Source of the DNA: DATJLY01 sp035604195
GTDB taxonomy: Bacteria > Pseudomonadota > Alphaproteobacteria > ATCC43930 > CGMCC-115725
DNA length: 24,369 nt
Direction: 5' to 3'
Assembly (NCBI GenBank): GCA_035604195.1
Contig: DATNIY010000106.1
Location: forward strand, 1-24,369
Shown here: positions 14,825 through 22,830 of the stretch, one piece after another
Layout of the letters: every line of letters begins with the position of its first letter
How positions within the stretch are numbered: the stretch's first letter is position 1
The notes under the pieces: generated by a model
What the model saw: only the letters and a program-made list of their open reading frames with translations
Told to the model about the DNA's origin: nothing
Databases searched by the model: none
Position numbers and translations under genes: made by a program

Positions 14825-14845
14825 AATCAAAGCCGCGTGAGCGGC
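14825..14845 (-). terminator. Rho-independent terminator of the cupin gene
   Basis: Reading the minus strand, GCCGC-TCAC-GCGGC (14845-14832) forms a 5-bp GC stem with a 4-nt loop, followed by TTTGATT (14831-14825). It lies 22 nt after the cupin stop codon. The U-run is imperfect and the stem short, so termination may be partial. Confidence 0.5.
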
Positions 14846-14867
14846 CCGAGCCCGGCGCCCCCGCGCC

Positions 14868-15287
14868 CTATTCCAAGGTCTGGCCGAAATGCTCTTCGAG
14901 GAAGATGTTGGGCCGCAGGAACATGGCGAGAAGCAGCGCGCCCTTGGGCGAATAGGCGTAGTGCCGGTTGCCCTTGGGCCGCCAGACAAAGTTGCCGGCG
15001 GTCGCCTCGCCTTCGTCGTCCATGAGGCTGCCTTCGAGGATATAGGACTGCTCGATCTCGACATGCTCGTGAAAGGCGAGGCGCGAGCCGGGCTCCCATT
15101 TGAACAGCGCGGTCATCAGCCCGGTCGTGTCGTCCTTGAGCAGGATCTTCATTTGGATGCCCTTGCACTGCGTCGGCTTCCACGGCAGCGCGGCGACATC
15201 GACATAGCGCGAAGCGAGCGGCCCGAGCTTGTCCTCGTCGGCGAGATGCGGCGTGTGGGCGGAAATCTTCTCCAACACCTCGGTCAT
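14868..15287 (-). CDS. ChrR-like cupin domain protein
   Basis: The 139-residue protein is a single cupin beta-barrel. Metal ligands are visible as AFHEHVEIEQSYILEG (His-x-His and a Glu six residues on) and a later His in GNRHYAY, where cupin motif 2 expects one. DDTTGLMTALFKWEPGSRLA resembles the ChrR C-terminal cupin and the 2,4'-dihydroxyacetophenone dioxygenase-like group. It lacks the zinc-binding N-terminal domain of the anti-sigma factor ChrR, so an anti-sigma role is unlikely. It could be a small dioxygenase or a metabolite sensor. GGAGG (15297-15293) lies 5 nt before the ATG. The gene is followed by a terminator and is probably monocistronic; it is divergent from the MFS gene. Confidence 0.8.
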   Translation of the reverse strand: MTEVLEKISAHTPHLADEDKLGPLASRYVDVAALPWKPTQCKGIQMKILLKDDTTGLMTALFKWEPGSRLAFHEHVEIEQSYILEGSLMDDEGEATAGNFVWRPKGNRHYAYSPKGALLLAMFLRPNIFLEEHFGQTLE

Positions 15288-15352
15288 GACAGCCTCCGCA
15301 GTTCGGATTTCGATAAGTATGGCATAAGCCCCGGCAAGCGTCTCTCGTTATC

Positions 15353-15381
15353 CCCTTCCCCATGCTTGCCGCATGGAAGGG
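15353..15381. repeat. Imperfect inverted repeat between the cupin and MFS genes
   Basis: CCCTT (15353-15357), a CC bulge, CCATGC (15360-15365), loop TTGCC, then GCATGG and AAGGG (15371-15381) can form an 11-bp bulged hairpin on either strand. It lies in the 169-nt divergent gap, 76 nt upstream of the MFS start. There is no U-run, so an operator or leader structure is likelier than a terminator. Nothing else was recognised in the gap apart from ribosome binding sites. Confidence 0.35.
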
Positions 15382-15456
15382 ATGAGCGAATGGCCAATGA
15401 CCGGACGCTGCGCTTGGGCTAGGAAAGCGCCGAGAACCGGGGCGATCGGAGTTCTC

Positions 15457-16701
15457 ATGGACGCAGCGGCAAGCGAAGGGCGCAGGCCCCCGCCGACCGG
15501 CGCCAAGACGGCGGCGGCGCAGGGCGTCGTCTTCGCAATCCTGCTCGGCCTCAGCTTCTCGCACCTCCTCAACGACACGGTCTCGTCGCTGGTCTTGGCG
15601 CTCTATCCAATCTTCAAGCGGGATTTCCACCTCGCCTTTGCCGAGGTCGGCCTGATCACGTTAACCTTCCAAGCGACGGCCTCGCTGCTGCAGCCCCTGA
15701 TCGGGCGCTATACCGACCATCGGCCGAAGCCCTACTCGCTCCCTCTCGGCATGAGCTTCACGCTGGTCGGCCTGCTGCTCTTGTCGATCGCAAGCAGCTT
15801 TACGGTCCTGCTCGCGGCCGCGGCGCTGATCGGCGTCGGCTCGGCGGTGTTTCATCCCGAATCTTCGCGCGTGGCGCGGCTCGCCTCCGGCGGGCGGCAC
15901 GGGTTGGCGCAGTCGCTCTTTCAGGTCGGCGGCAGCATCGGCTCGGCGATCGGGCCGCTGGTGGCGGCGCTCATCATCCTGCGCAGCGGCCGGTCCAGCA
16001 TCGCCTGGTTTGCGCTGGTGCCGCTGCTCGCAATCATCGTGTTGACCAGAATCAGCGGCTGGTACAAGCGGCATGCGCCGCCGCTGCGCGCGGCCTCGCC
16101 GGCGCGGCCCATGAGCGCGCTGGCGCCGCTATCGAGCCGGCAGGTCGCTTTCGCGCTTGCCGTCCTGCTGGCGCTGATCTTCTCGAAGTATTTCTACCTG
16201 GCCAGCCTCAACAGCTACTACACCTTCTATCTCATCGACAAATTTCATCTCTCCGTCGCCACCGCGCAGCTCCATCTGTTCATTTTTCTCGCGGCGGTCG
16301 CATGCGGAACCGTGATCGGCGGGCCGCTCGGCGACCGCTACGGCCGCAAATACGTCATCTGGGGCTCGATCCTCGGGGTCTGTCCCTTCACCTTGGCGCT
16401 ACCTTACGCCAATCTGTTCTGGACCGGCGTGCTGACGGTGCCGATCGGATTGATCTTGTCCTCGGCCTTCTCGGCGATCGTGGTTTATGCGACGGAGCTC
16501 ATTCCCGGGAAGGTCGGCATGATCGCCGGATTGTTCTTCGGCCTGGCCTTCGGCATCGCCGGCATCGGCGCCGCGGTTCTTGGCGCGGTCGCGGACCTGA
16601 CCAGCATCACCTTCGTCTATCGCCTCTGCGCCTTCCTGCCGCTCATCGGCATGGTCGCGGCCTTCCTGCCGAATCTCGAGCGCGCGGTCCCCGCACGATA
16701 A
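15457..16701 (+). CDS. fsr: MFS transporter, fosmidomycin resistance (Fsr) type
   Basis: The 414-residue protein has twelve likely membrane helices and follows E. coli Fsr closely by eye: LSFSHLLNDTVSSLVLALYP, then VGLITLTFQATASLLQPLIG, the FHPESSRVARLASGGRHGLA loop, QSLFQVGGSIGSAIGPL, IFSKYFYLASLNSYYTFYLI, and GGPLGDRYGRKYVIWGSILG with the MFS D-R-x-G-R motif. Fsr exports fosmidomycin, an inhibitor of the non-mevalonate isoprenoid pathway; the natural substrate is unknown. ATG 15457 is preceded by GGAG at 15448-15451 and gives an N-terminus of the usual length, so upstream in-frame ATGs from 15373 were not used. It converges on gph with 4 nt between the stops. Confidence 0.92.
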   Translation: MDAAASEGRRPPPTGAKTAAAQGVVFAILLGLSFSHLLNDTVSSLVLALYPIFKRDFHLAFAEVGLITLTFQATASLLQPLIGRYTDHRPKPYSLPLGMSFTLVGLLLLSIASSFTVLLAAAALIGVGSAVFHPESSRVARLASGGRHGLAQSLFQVGGSIGSAIGPLVAALIILRSGRSSIAWFALVPLLAIIVLTRISGWYKRHAPPLRAASPARPMSALAPLSSRQVAFALAVLLALIFSKYFYLASLNSYYTFYLIDKFHLSVATAQLHLFIFLAAVACGTVIGGPLGDRYGRKYVIWGSILGVCPFTLALPYANLFWTGVLTVPIGLILSSAFSAIVVYATELIPGKVGMIAGLFFGLAFGIAGIGAAVLGAVADLTSITFVYRLCAFLPLIGMVAAFLPNLERAVPAR

Positions 16702-16705
16702 GCGC

Positions 16706-17359
16706 TCAGTCGACGAGCAGCGGCGCGATCTCCGCGAGTTCGGCAAAGTTTTGCGCCACGGCGGCGGCGCCCTGCGCCATTGCGATCGGGCCATAGCCCC
16801 AGGCGGCGAAGATCGCGGGGATACCGGCATCCGCCGCCGCGGCGATGTCGTTGGCGTGATCGCCGGCCATCACGGCGCGCGCGGCGCTCCCGCCTGCGGC
16901 GGCGATCGTCACCAACAGATGCGCGGGATCGGGCTTGCGCGCGGCGAAGCTGTCGCCGCCGCCAATGGCGGCGAAGAACTCGACGAAGCCGAAGGCGGCC
17001 AAGACTTTCCGCGCCGCCGCTTCGGGCTTGTTGGTGCAGATCGCGAGCCGCCAGCCCTGCTGCCGCAGACGCGCGAGCGTCGCGGCGGCGCCCGCGTAAG
17101 GCCGAGTCGCGACCACCGCGTTCGCCGTGTAGTCGGCGAGAAAGGCCGCGACGGCGGTCTCATCCACATTGCCGCCGCGCGCCGCGAAGGCGCGCTCGAC
17201 GAGACGGCGCGAGCCGTCGCCGACCATGGCTGCCACCTCGGCAAGGGAAAAGCCCGCCAAGCGCCGCGCCGCCATCAGCCGGTTCAAGGCGGCACCTATG
17301 TCCGGCGCGGAATCGACCAGCGTGCCGTCGAGGTCGAGCGCCAGGGTCGCGACGCCCAT
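16706..17359 (-). CDS. gph: Phosphoglycolate phosphatase (HAD family)
   Basis: The 217-residue HAD-superfamily hydrolase shows motif I DLDGT (D9 nucleophile, D11), LVDSAPDIGAALN, and the capping-domain GDGSRRLVERAF. Motif II is ICTNKP, motif III the Lys in FAARKPDP, and motif IV GDHANDIAAA. This combination is typical of Gph, which removes phosphate from 2-phosphoglycolate produced by DNA repair or Rubisco oxygenation. It also fits general HAD phosphatases of similar size. The ATG at 17359 directly follows AAGGGGCC, so its ribosome binding site lies inside a hairpin described separately. The gene starts 53 nt downstream of tRNA-Ala on the same strand with no separate promoter recognised, and may be transcribed from the tRNA promoter. 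Confidence 0.88.
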   Translation of the reverse strand: MGVATLALDLDGTLVDSAPDIGAALNRLMAARRLAGFSLAEVAAMVGDGSRRLVERAFAARGGNVDETAVAAFLADYTANAVVATRPYAGAAATLARLRQQGWRLAICTNKPEAAARKVLAAFGFVEFFAAIGGGDSFAARKPDPAHLLVTIAAAGGSAARAVMAGDHANDIAAAADAGIPAIFAAWGYGPIAMAQGAAAVAQNFAELAEIAPLLVD

Positions 17360-17404
17360 GGCCCCTTATGGCGCAAGGGGCCGGCAGTCGCCTGCCAGCC
17401 CCTT
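17360..17404 (-). promoter_or_regulatory. Three-part alternative hairpin leader between tRNA-Ala and gph
   Basis: Minus-strand RNA reads AAGGGGC (A, 17404-17398) ... GCCCCUU (B, 17381-17375) ... AAGGGGCC (A', 17367-17360), then AUG. A with B, extended by UGGCAG/CUGCCG, makes a continuous 13-bp helix with one G-U pair and a GCGA (GNRA) tetraloop. B with A' makes a perfect 8-bp hairpin (GGCCCCUU/AAGGGGCC, 7-nt loop) that buries the gph ribosome binding site. The wobble pair and the GNRA loop occur only in the minus-strand reading. It could be a translational switch, or just a terminator-like trailer of the tRNA. Confidence 0.5.
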
Positions 17405-17412
17405 GTCGTGAT

Positions 17413-17488
<76 letters not shown>

Positions 17489-17539
17489 AAAGAGCCCGCC
17501 GGCCGGGTTTGCTGCAATCGCTGTCCGGTCGCCAGTCTA

Positions 17540-17554
17540 GCGCCCATCGGGCGC
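17540..17554. repeat. Inverted repeat upstream of tRNA-Ala
   Basis: GCGCCC-ATC-GGGCGC forms a perfect 6-bp hairpin. It lies 53 nt after the stop codon of the FYDLN gene and 52 nt before the tRNA-Ala 5' end on the minus strand. Without a U-run it could be a weak terminator for the upstream gene or a chance GC-rich palindrome. Confidence 0.25.
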
Positions 17555-17606
17555 CGCCCGTGAGCGCGAAATCGTTACCGGAAATTAATGTCCCGGCGCG
17601 GGTTTT

Positions 17607-17978
17607 TCAACGCTCCTCCTCGTCCTCGACGTTCTCGATCACTTCGGCCATGTCGTCCTCGTCCTCGCCGAGCTCCGAGGCGTCCTCGATGACTTCCTCG
17701 GCCTCTTCCTCCTCGGCCTCTTCGCCTTCGAGCGGGATCTCCTCTTCCTCGCCCTCAGGGCTCTCGGTCTCGATCTCGGTATCGATCTCTTCCTCGACGA
17801 CCGGCGCCTCGACCGGCACCGGCGGCGCGGGAACGCGCGTGCGGCGCGTCTTCAAGAGCGCCTCGGGATCGAAGGGCGCGCCGCATTTCGGGCAGATGAT
17901 CGGATCCTTGTTCAGGTCATAGTAACGAGTGGCGCAATTCGGGCAGATGCGCTTGGTACCCCATTCCGGTCTGGCCAC
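17607..17978 (-). CDS. TIGR02300 family protein (FYDLN acid family)
   Basis: The 123-residue protein has two halves. The N-terminal 45 residues form a small zinc ribbon with two CxxC pairs, ICPNC and ICPKC, and the family signature FYDLN, here YYDLN, after WGTKR. From about residue 58 the sequence is almost entirely Glu, Asp, Pro and Val, an extremely acidic and probably unstructured tail ending EDEEER. The family is restricted to alphaproteobacteria as far as I know and has no established function; the zinc ribbon suggests nucleic-acid or protein binding. GGAGAAGG lies before the ATG. It is divergent from aroA. The repetitive acidic tail could mimic DNA, but this is speculation. Confidence 0.88.
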   Translation of the reverse strand: MARPEWGTKRICPNCATRYYDLNKDPIICPKCGAPFDPEALLKTRRTRVPAPPVPVEAPVVEEEIDTEIETESPEGEEEEIPLEGEEAEEEEAEEVIEDASELGEDEDDMAEVIENVEDEEER

Positions 17979-18019
17979 GGCCTTCTCCCCTGCTCAGTCA
18001 CCCGCACGCGGCACCGGCC

Positions 18020-18048
18020 CTTTGCCACGGACTGGCAGCCGCTGTCAA
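18020..18048 (-). promoter_or_regulatory. Possible promoter of the FYDLN acid gene
   Basis: A consensus -35, TTGACA, lies at 18048-18043 on the minus strand. Seventeen nt further on, GCAAAG (18025-18020) occupies the -10 place but matches poorly. The predicted leader would be about 35 nt. Confidence 0.3.
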
Positions 18049-18124
18049 AAGTAAAATCATCCGGCTCGCGCCGGCGATGCCCTACTGTTGCCCGGCGCCC
18101 ACGATATGGTAGAGACAACGCCCA

Positions 18125-19468
18125 ATGTCCATTCCTCCGGCAATGCCGCTCGTCGCGCGCGCCGCGGGCCCGCTGCGCGGACGCGTTCGCGTGCCCGGCG
18201 ACAAATCGATCTCGCATCGCGCGCTCATTCTGGGCTCGCTCGCGGTCGGACGCACGACCATTCGCGGGCTGCTCGAAGGCGAGGACGTGCTGCGCACCGC
18301 GGCGGCCTTGCGCGCCTTGGGCGCCGATCTCGCGCGCGACGCCGACGGCGCTTGGGTCGTCAAGGGTCTCGGCGTCGGTGGGCTCGCCGAGCCGGCGGAT
18401 TTGCTCGATCTCGGCAATTCCGGCACCGGCGCGCGGCTCATCATGGGCGTCGTCGCGACCCATTCCTTCACCACGTTTTTCACCGGCGACGCCTCGCTCA
18501 GGCGGCGGCCGATGGCGCGCGTGGCCGAGCCGCTCGAGCGCATCGGCGCGCGCATCGTCGCGCGCCGCGGCGGGCGCCTGCCGCTTGCCGTCATCGGCGC
18601 AACGGCGCCCATGCCGATCAGCTACGCGCTGCCGGTCCCCTCGGCGCAGGTGAAGTCGGCGGTGCTGCTGGCCGGGCTCAATGCGCCGGGCGAAACCAGC
18701 GTGATCGAGACGCTGCCGACGCGCGACCACAGCGAGCGCATGCTGCGCCATTTCGGGGCGAGCGTCGCGGTCGAGGCGATGGCGGATGGCGGGCGCCGCA
18801 TCCGGCTCACGGGCGAGCCCGAGTTGATTGCGGCCGACCTCGCCGTGCCGGGCGATCTATCCTCGGCCGCCTTTCCCGTGGTGGCGGCGCTGCTGCTGCC
18901 GGGCTCGGAGCTCGTGCTCGAGGGCGTCGGCGTCAACCCGCTGCGCGACGGCCTGTTCGAGACCTTGAAGGCGATGGGCGCCGATCTCGCCTTCGCCAAT
19001 GAACGCAGCGCGGGCGGCGAGCCCGTCGCCGATCTGATGGTGCGCGCAAGCCGCCTTAAAGGCGTCGAAATCCCGGCCGAGCGCGCGCCACGCATGATCG
19101 ACGAATACCCGATCCTCGCGGTGGCCGCTTCGTTCGCGCAAGGCCGCACAATCATGCGCGGCCTTGCCGAGCTGCGCGTCAAGGAGAGCGACCGGCTCGG
19201 CGCCATCGTCGATGGGCTGAGCGCGTGCGGCGCCGATGTCGCGGTCGAGGGCGATACGCTCATCGTCGACGGCAAGAGCGGCTTGCGCGGCGGCGCCACG
19301 ATCGCGGCGCGGCTCGACCATCGCATCGCCATGTCGTTCCTCGTTCTCGGCATGGCTTCGGCGCAGCCCGTGCGCATCGACGACGGCGCCACCATCGCGA
19401 CGAGCTTTCCCGGCTTCGTCGATCTCATGAACGGGCTCGGCGCCGCTATCGCCGCGGATGCCACATGA
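18125..19468 (+). CDS. aroA: 3-phosphoshikimate 1-carboxyvinyltransferase (EPSP synthase), class II-like
   Basis: The 447-residue enzyme joins shikimate 3-phosphate and phosphoenolpyruvate in aromatic amino acid synthesis. The pattern follows the class II (CP4-like) branch: VRVPGDKSISHRALILGSLA with K27, GLLEGEDVLRTAAALRALGA, SAQVKSAVLLAGLNAPGETS, then TRDHSERMLRHFGA, RMIDEYPILAVAASFAQGRT and LRVKESDRLGAI. At the position that is Ala100 in CP4 and sets glyphosate insensitivity there is Gly100 (GNSGTGARL), as in glyphosate-sensitive enzymes. The ATG at 18125 has a poor ribosome binding site. The stop overlaps the cmk start by ATGA. A -10-like TAGAGA lies only 10 nt before the ATG, so the leader may be very short. 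Confidence 0.96.
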   Translation: MSIPPAMPLVARAAGPLRGRVRVPGDKSISHRALILGSLAVGRTTIRGLLEGEDVLRTAAALRALGADLARDADGAWVVKGLGVGGLAEPADLLDLGNSGTGARLIMGVVATHSFTTFFTGDASLRRRPMARVAEPLERIGARIVARRGGRLPLAVIGATAPMPISYALPVPSAQVKSAVLLAGLNAPGETSVIETLPTRDHSERMLRHFGASVAVEAMADGGRRIRLTGEPELIAADLAVPGDLSSAAFPVVAALLLPGSELVLEGVGVNPLRDGLFETLKAMGADLAFANERSAGGEPVADLMVRASRLKGVEIPAERAPRMIDEYPILAVAASFAQGRTIMRGLAELRVKESDRLGAIVDGLSACGADVAVEGDTLIVDGKSGLRGGATIAARLDHRIAMSFLVLGMASAQPVRIDDGATIATSFPGFVDLMNGLGAAIAADAT

Positions 19469-20112
19469 TCATCGCCGTCGACGGGCCGGCGGCTTCGGGC
19501 AAGGGCACCCTGGCGCGCCGGCTCGCGGCGCATTACCACCTCGCCCATCTCGATACCGGCAGTCTCTATCGCGCGACGGCGTTGCGCGTGCTGCTCGCCG
19601 GCGGCGACCCGGCCGACCCCGCGGCCGCGGTCCAAGCGGCGCGGGCGGTGATGGCGGCCGACCTCTCCGATCCGCGGCTGCGCGAAGACCGCGTCGCCGA
19701 GGCGGCCTCGGTGGTGGCGGCGATCCCGGCGGTGCGCAAAGCGCTCTTAACCTTTCAGCGCGATTTCGCCCACCGCCCGCCGGCGGGGCTCGCCGGCGCC
19801 GTGCTCGACGGCCGCGACATCGGCACGGTGGTCTGCCCCGAGGCCGACGCCAAGCTCTTCCTCACAGCCACGCTCCAGGCCCGGGCGCTTCGCCGATTCA
19901 AAGAGTTGCAGCAATGGGATTCGGGGGCTATATACGAGCGCGTCCTGCAGGACATGGAAGTTCGTGACGCGCGCGATCGGCAGCGCCGCACCGCCCCGCT
20001 GGAGCGCGCCGCCGACGCCTTCGAGCTTGACACGACCAAGCTCGATGCCGACGCGGCGTTTGCAGCGGCTGTCGACTTCATCACGAAGCAGCGCTCCGCC
20101 AAACCGCGCTGA
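19465..20112 (+). CDS. cmk: Cytidylate kinase
   Basis: The 215-residue P-loop kinase phosphorylates CMP and dCMP. MIIAVDGPAASGKGTLARRL contains the Walker A loop (GPAASGKGT, 7-15), LDTGSLYRA binds the nucleotide, and VLDGRDIGTVVCPEADAKLF followed by LTA is the conserved CMP-kinase segment. RRFKELQQW and RDARDRQRRTAPLERAADAF form the lid and C-terminal region. The start overlaps the aroA stop by ATGA, so translation is probably coupled. The aroA-cmk-rpsA order is widespread in proteobacteria. It ends 113 nt before rpsA. Confidence 0.96.
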   Translation: MIIAVDGPAASGKGTLARRLAAHYHLAHLDTGSLYRATALRVLLAGGDPADPAAAVQAARAVMAADLSDPRLREDRVAEAASVVAAIPAVRKALLTFQRDFAHRPPAGLAGAVLDGRDIGTVVCPEADAKLFLTATLQARALRRFKELQQWDSGAIYERVLQDMEVRDARDRQRRTAPLERAADAFELDTTKLDADAAFAAAVDFITKQRSAKPR

Positions 20113-20155
20113 GAGCGTTCTGCCGGACCACGGGTCCCTACCGCCGCGCCCGATC

Positions 20156-20196
20156 ACCGCCGGCGGTCCATCGCGTGCCGCTCGTCCCCGCCGGCG
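20156..20196. repeat. GC-rich palindromes in the rpsA leader
   Basis: The 113-nt gap between cmk and rpsA holds a perfect 12-nt palindrome ACCGCCGGCGGT (20156-20167), a second CGCCGGCG (20189-20196) that can pair with it, and a small hairpin GGACC-ACG-GGTCC (20125-20137). S1 is known to repress its own mRNA in E. coli, so a structured leader is plausible, but GC-rich chance is possible. Confidence 0.3.
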
Positions 20197-20225
20197 CGAG
20201 GGCAAGCCTGGGGAAAGGAGCTTCG

Positions 20226-21953
<1,728 letters not shown>

Positions 21954-22015
21954 TCGGGCGATCAATCCGTCCGCGCGAGGGGAATTCGGCCTCGAGCGGC
22001 GAGGGGGAGGACGCG

Positions 22016-22174
22016 ATGCCGGCGCGACCAAATCGGCGCTTCGCCCATCCGCGCCGGGGGATGTCGGCCGTGGACGGCCCCGCGCTTGCAACGCAATACC
22101 GTCTATTCTTGACGGTGGCTCAAGGGTTTGGCAGGCTCCTTGGTTGCCGTAAGCGCAAAAGAGCCGTCGCATGA
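22016..22174 (+). CDS. Possible small basic protein overlapping the ihfB start
   Basis: A 52-codon ORF in the 217-nt gap after rpsA begins at ATG 22016, five bases after a strong GGGGGAGG ribosome binding site (22003-22010). It ends with TGA at 22172-22174, overlapping the ihfB ATG as ATGA. The product would be basic (MPARPNRRFAHPRRG... ending RKRKRAVA) with no recognised family. Its second half uses third positions less GC-biased than the neighbouring genes, which argues against a long-conserved protein. ihfB has only a weak ribosome binding site, so the ORF could act as a coupling leader. It may be chance. Confidence 0.3.
   Translation: MPARPNRRFAHPRRGMSAVDGPALATQYRLFLTVAQGFGRLLGCRKRKRAVA
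22098..22116. repeat. Inverted repeat upstream of ihfB
   Basis: ACCGTC-TATTCTT-GACGGT has two perfect 6-bp arms and a 7-nt AT-rich centre, 55 nt before the ihfB ATG. It could be an operator or an RNA hairpin; it has no U-run to serve as the rpsA terminator. Confidence 0.4.
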
Positions 22175-22455
22175 CCAAGTCGGAGCTCATTCAACGTTTG
22201 GCCGCGAGCAATCCGCACCTCTATCAGCGCGACGTCGAACGCATTGTGAGCACCATCTTCGACGAGATCGCGGCGGCGCTGTCGCGGGGCGACCGCGTCG
22301 AATTGCGGGGCTTCGGCGCCTTCTCGGTGAAGCGGCGCGAGGCGCGGCTCGGCCGCAACCCGCGCACCGGCGACAGCGTGCATGTCGGCGAGAAGCACAT
22401 CCCCTTCTTCAAGACCGGCAAGCAGCTGCGCGAGCGGCTCAACGAGGGAACGTGA
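22171..22455 (+). CDS. ihfB: Integration host factor subunit beta
   Basis: The 94-residue HU/IHF-family protein starts MTKSELIQRLAASNPHLYQR, typical of IhfB, with VERIVSTIFDEIAAALSRGD in the helical body, VELRGFGAFSVKRREARLGR in the saddle, and the DNA-intercalating proline in GRNPRTG on the arm. FFKTGKQLRERLN closes the fold. With IhfA it bends DNA sharply at specific sites, and at sigma-54 promoters it helps distant activators reach polymerase, a link with rpoN elsewhere in this window. The ATG overlaps the stop of the small ORF upstream. lapA follows 22 nt later. Confidence 0.96.
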   Translation: MTKSELIQRLAASNPHLYQRDVERIVSTIFDEIAAALSRGDRVELRGFGAFSVKRREARLGRNPRTGDSVHVGEKHIPFFKTGKQLRERLNEGT

Positions 22456-22477
22456 GCCTGCCGCCGCGGCGGCGCGC

Positions 22478-22798
22478 ATGAGGCTCGTTTACTGGCTGAT
22501 CACTGCGCTCTTGGCGCTGATCCTGGTGATCTTCGCGGTCTCGAACCGCGACATGGTGGTGGTGACATTCTGGCCCCTGCCGGCGACGCTCGAAGCGCCG
22601 CTCTATCTCGTCCTGCTGCTGACCTTGCTCGCGGGCTTTCTCTTGGGCGAGCTGGTCGCCTGGATCAACGCCGGCCGCAACCGGCGCGCGCTGCGCGAGC
22701 GCAACCGGCGCATCGAGGCGCTCGAGCGCGAGCGCACCGCGGCGCAAGCGCAGCTTCCGCAAGCTTCGACCACCGCGCCGCGCCTGCCGCGCGATTGA
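22478..22798 (+). CDS. lapA: LapA-domain (DUF1049) membrane protein
   Basis: The 106-residue protein has two membrane helices (about 5-23, LVYWLITALLALILVIFAV, and 40-64), separated by a short loop with SNRDMVVVTFWPLP, the LapA-domain signature. A basic, charged coiled-coil-like stretch follows (about 69-92, RRALRERNRRIEALERERTA), and a low-complexity tail. Its E. coli counterparts act with LapB to control LPS synthesis by regulating LpxC turnover. The second gene of that pair is not seen here. ATG 22478 is used because it places the first helix at the N-terminus. Confidence 0.88.
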   Translation: MRLVYWLITALLALILVIFAVSNRDMVVVTFWPLPATLEAPLYLVLLLTLLAGFLLGELVAWINAGRNRRALRERNRRIEALERERTAAQAQLPQASTTAPRLPRD

Positions 22799-22830
22799 CA
22801 AGCGCGGCGGCGCGCGGATATTTCCGGATC

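Noticed and set aside
13306..14826. Plus-strand ORF of 506 codons
   Set aside because: Antisense to opgC and the esterase, with low-complexity charged composition. The minus-strand proteins carry clear family motifs.
14713..14867. A small gene between opgC and the cupin gene
   Set aside because: No ORF with a ribosome binding site or coding bias was seen; the gap holds only the cupin terminator and a GC-rich stretch.
15373..15456. Upstream in-frame ATGs as the fsr start
   Set aside because: GGAG before 15457 and the family N-terminal length favour the later start; the extension is not membrane-like.
17583..17606. Rho-independent terminator after the FYDLN gene
   Set aside because: CCCG-CGC-CGGG is only a 4-bp stem followed by ACATTAATTT, too weak to call.
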